Part shown: positions 6,961-7,923 of the stretch, one piece after another
How positions within the stretch are numbered: the stretch's first letter is position 1
How the letters are laid out: each line of letters starts with the position of its first letter
DNA from: Acidobacteriota bacterium
GTDB taxonomy: Bacteria > Acidobacteriota > Vicinamibacteria > Vicinamibacterales > Vicinamibacteraceae
DNA length: 7,923 nt
Assembly: GCA_023418055.1 (NCBI GenBank)
Contig: JAEZDP010000266.1
Span: forward strand, 1-7,923
Reading direction: 5' to 3'
Made by a program: the position numbers and the translations under genes
Notes under the pieces: generated by a model
Told to the model about the DNA's origin: nothing
The model's input: only the letters and a program-made list of their open reading frames with translations
Databases searched by the model: none

Positions 6961-7859
6961 TGCGCGTCAACGACGCCCACTGCCACTTCTTCTCGCCACG
7001 GTTCTTCGACGTGCTGGCCCGACAGGCAGGGGTCGACGGCACGCCGCCCGGCCTGGCCGTGACCGAACGTGTGGGATGGCAGCATCCCGAGACGACCGAC
7101 GGCCTGGCTGACCGGTGGGCCGCCACACTCGGCGAGCACCACGTGTCGCGCGCCGTGCTCATCGGCAGCGTGCCGGGTGAAGAAGAGCACATCGCCCGCG
7201 CCGTGGCGCGTCATCCCGATCGGTTTGTCGGCGCGTTCATGCTCGACCCGATGCAGGAGGGCGCCCGCACGCGCATGGAGTGGGCGCTCGGGCAGCCCGG
7301 CATGCGCATGGTGTGCCTGTTTCCCGCGATGCACGGGTACGCGCTCACCGACCCGCGGGTGGACGGGCTCGCGGCGGCGCTGGCGCATCAGCCGGGGACG
7401 GTGCTGTTCGTGCACTGCGGTGTCCTGTCGGTGGGCATCAGGAAGAAGCTGGGCCTGCCGAGCGCGTTCGAGGCGCGCCTCGGCAACCCGCTCGACGTGC
7501 AGGGGCTGGCGCTGCGCCACCCCTCGCTGCCGATCGTCGTCCCACATTTCGGGGCCGGGTTCTTCCGGGAGATGCTGATGGTGCTCGACACGTGCGCCAA
7601 CGTGTGGGTGGACACCTCGAGCTCCAACAGCTGGATGAAGTACAGCCCGGGCCTGACACTGCGGCACGTGTTTGCGCAGGCGCTGGCGGTGGCCGGCCCC
7701 GAGCGCGTGCTGTTCGGGTCCGACTCGAGCTTCTTCCCGCGCGGGTGGCACACGGCCGTGTACGACGAGCAGCGGACGCTGCTGGCGGGGATGGAGGTGG
7801 ACGAGATCGCGCAGCGGGGGATCTTCGGGGGAAACTTCGACCGGCTGTTCCCGCGGTGA
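6957..7859 (+). CDS. Amidohydrolase-2 family metal-dependent hydrolase/decarboxylase
   Basis: This 300-residue TIM-barrel metalloenzyme of the amidohydrolase-related family (Pfam Amidohydro_2) groups with ACMSD-like decarboxylases and hydrolases. The visible metal and catalytic residues are His8 and His10 (DAHCH, 6-10), His153 (FVHCG), His197 (VPHFGAGF) and Asp256 (LFGSDSSFF). These correspond in order and rough spacing to His9, His11, His177, His228 and Asp294 of ACMSD as I recall it, so the active site looks intact and probably binds one divalent metal, often zinc. IFGGNFDRLF near the C-terminus is the usual family ending (G-N-A-x-R-L-F-type). The length is typical and no signal peptide is seen. 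The gene starts with ATGATG; the first ATG is used given the AAGGAG 8 nt upstream. It is last in the MATE-PLP enzyme-amidohydrolase cluster. The substrate is unknown; the partner PLP enzyme hints at an amino-acid-derived compound. Confidence 0.88.
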   Translation: MMRVNDAHCHFFSPRFFDVLARQAGVDGTPPGLAVTERVGWQHPETTDGLADRWAATLGEHHVSRAVLIGSVPGEEEHIARAVARHPDRFVGAFMLDPMQEGARTRMEWALGQPGMRMVCLFPAMHGYALTDPRVDGLAAALAHQPGTVLFVHCGVLSVGIRKKLGLPSAFEARLGNPLDVQGLALRHPSLPIVVPHFGAGFFREMLMVLDTCANVWVDTSSSNSWMKYSPGLTLRHVFAQALAVAGPERVLFGSDSSFFPRGWHTAVYDEQRTLLAGMEVDEIAQRGIFGGNFDRLFPR

Positions 7860-7864
7860 GGCGT

Positions 7865-7878
7865 GGGGTCAGACCTGC
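7865..7878 (+). repeat. Direct repeat copy 1, GGGGTCAGACCTGC
   Basis: This 14-bp unit begins 6 bp after the amidohydrolase stop codon and is repeated exactly at 7893. Its core GGGTCAGAC is also each half of the palindrome at 1578-1595. Confidence 0.75.
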
Positions 7879-7892
7879 GCGGCGATCCTGCC

Positions 7893-7906
7893 GGGGTCAG
7901 ACCTGC
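7893..7906 (+). repeat. Direct repeat copy 2, GGGGTCAGACCTGC
   Basis: This is an exact second copy, 28 bp downstream of the first. A GGGG at 7920-7923, 27 bp further on, could be the beginning of a third copy cut by the window edge. No coding frame is evident from 7860 to the end, and no hairpin with a T-tract is seen to end the operon. Confidence 0.75.
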
Positions 7907-7923
7907 CGCGTGACATGCTGGGG

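Noticed and set aside
7865..7923. A CRISPR array start
   Set aside because: The repeat is only 14 bp and the intervening segments are 13-14 bp with partial similarity, far shorter than CRISPR repeats and spacers. No cas genes are in view.

Overview
This is a GC-rich, tightly packed bacterial chromosomal window of seven protein genes. No RNA genes, insertion sequences or CRISPR arrays were seen. The base composition, the very small intergenic gaps and a recurring GGGGTCAGACC-type short repeat suggest a soil-type, high-GC bacterium. Acidobacteriota (Vicinamibacteria-like) is my best guess, but it rests on general resemblance and not on a database match.

Layout: (1) 1-1592, plus strand: the C-terminal part of the DNA mismatch-repair ATPase MutS, whose 5' end lies before the window. 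(2) 1581-2402, minus strand: a YbfF/ABHD11-like alpha/beta hydrolase that converges on mutS. The two stop codons overlap inside an 18-bp perfect palindrome, so both proteins end in Gly-Ser-Asp-Val. (3) 2442-3467, plus strand: a DUF72 (YecE-type) TIM-barrel protein with an N-terminal extension carrying a candidate sliding-clamp-binding motif. (4) 3457-4452, minus strand: a PIG3-type, zinc-independent NAD(P)H:quinone oxidoreductase whose 3' end overlaps the DUF72 gene. (5) 4481-5911, 5908-6960 and 6957-7859, plus strand: a probable three-gene operon with 4-bp ATGA stop/start overlaps. It encodes a NorM-type MATE efflux transporter, a fold-type II PLP enzyme of the D-cysteine desulfhydrase/ACC deaminase family, and an amidohydrolase-2 family metalloenzyme. 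(6) 7860-7923: a short non-coding tail with two direct copies of a 14-bp repeat and the possible start of a third.

The first four genes alternate in strand (two convergent pairs with overlapping 3' ends, separated by short divergent gaps) and look like independent housekeeping or accessory genes. The last three look co-transcribed and translationally coupled. They could form a small catabolic or detoxification module (export plus PLP-dependent deamination or C-S cleavage plus metal-dependent hydrolysis or decarboxylation), but the substrate cannot be read from the sequence.

The observations most worth following up are the shared repeat core (the palindrome that forms two C-termini, and the repeats at the right edge), the clamp motif on the DUF72 protein, and the non-canonical active site of the PLP enzyme within the operon. 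I saw no clear evidence of an entirely new multi-gene system.
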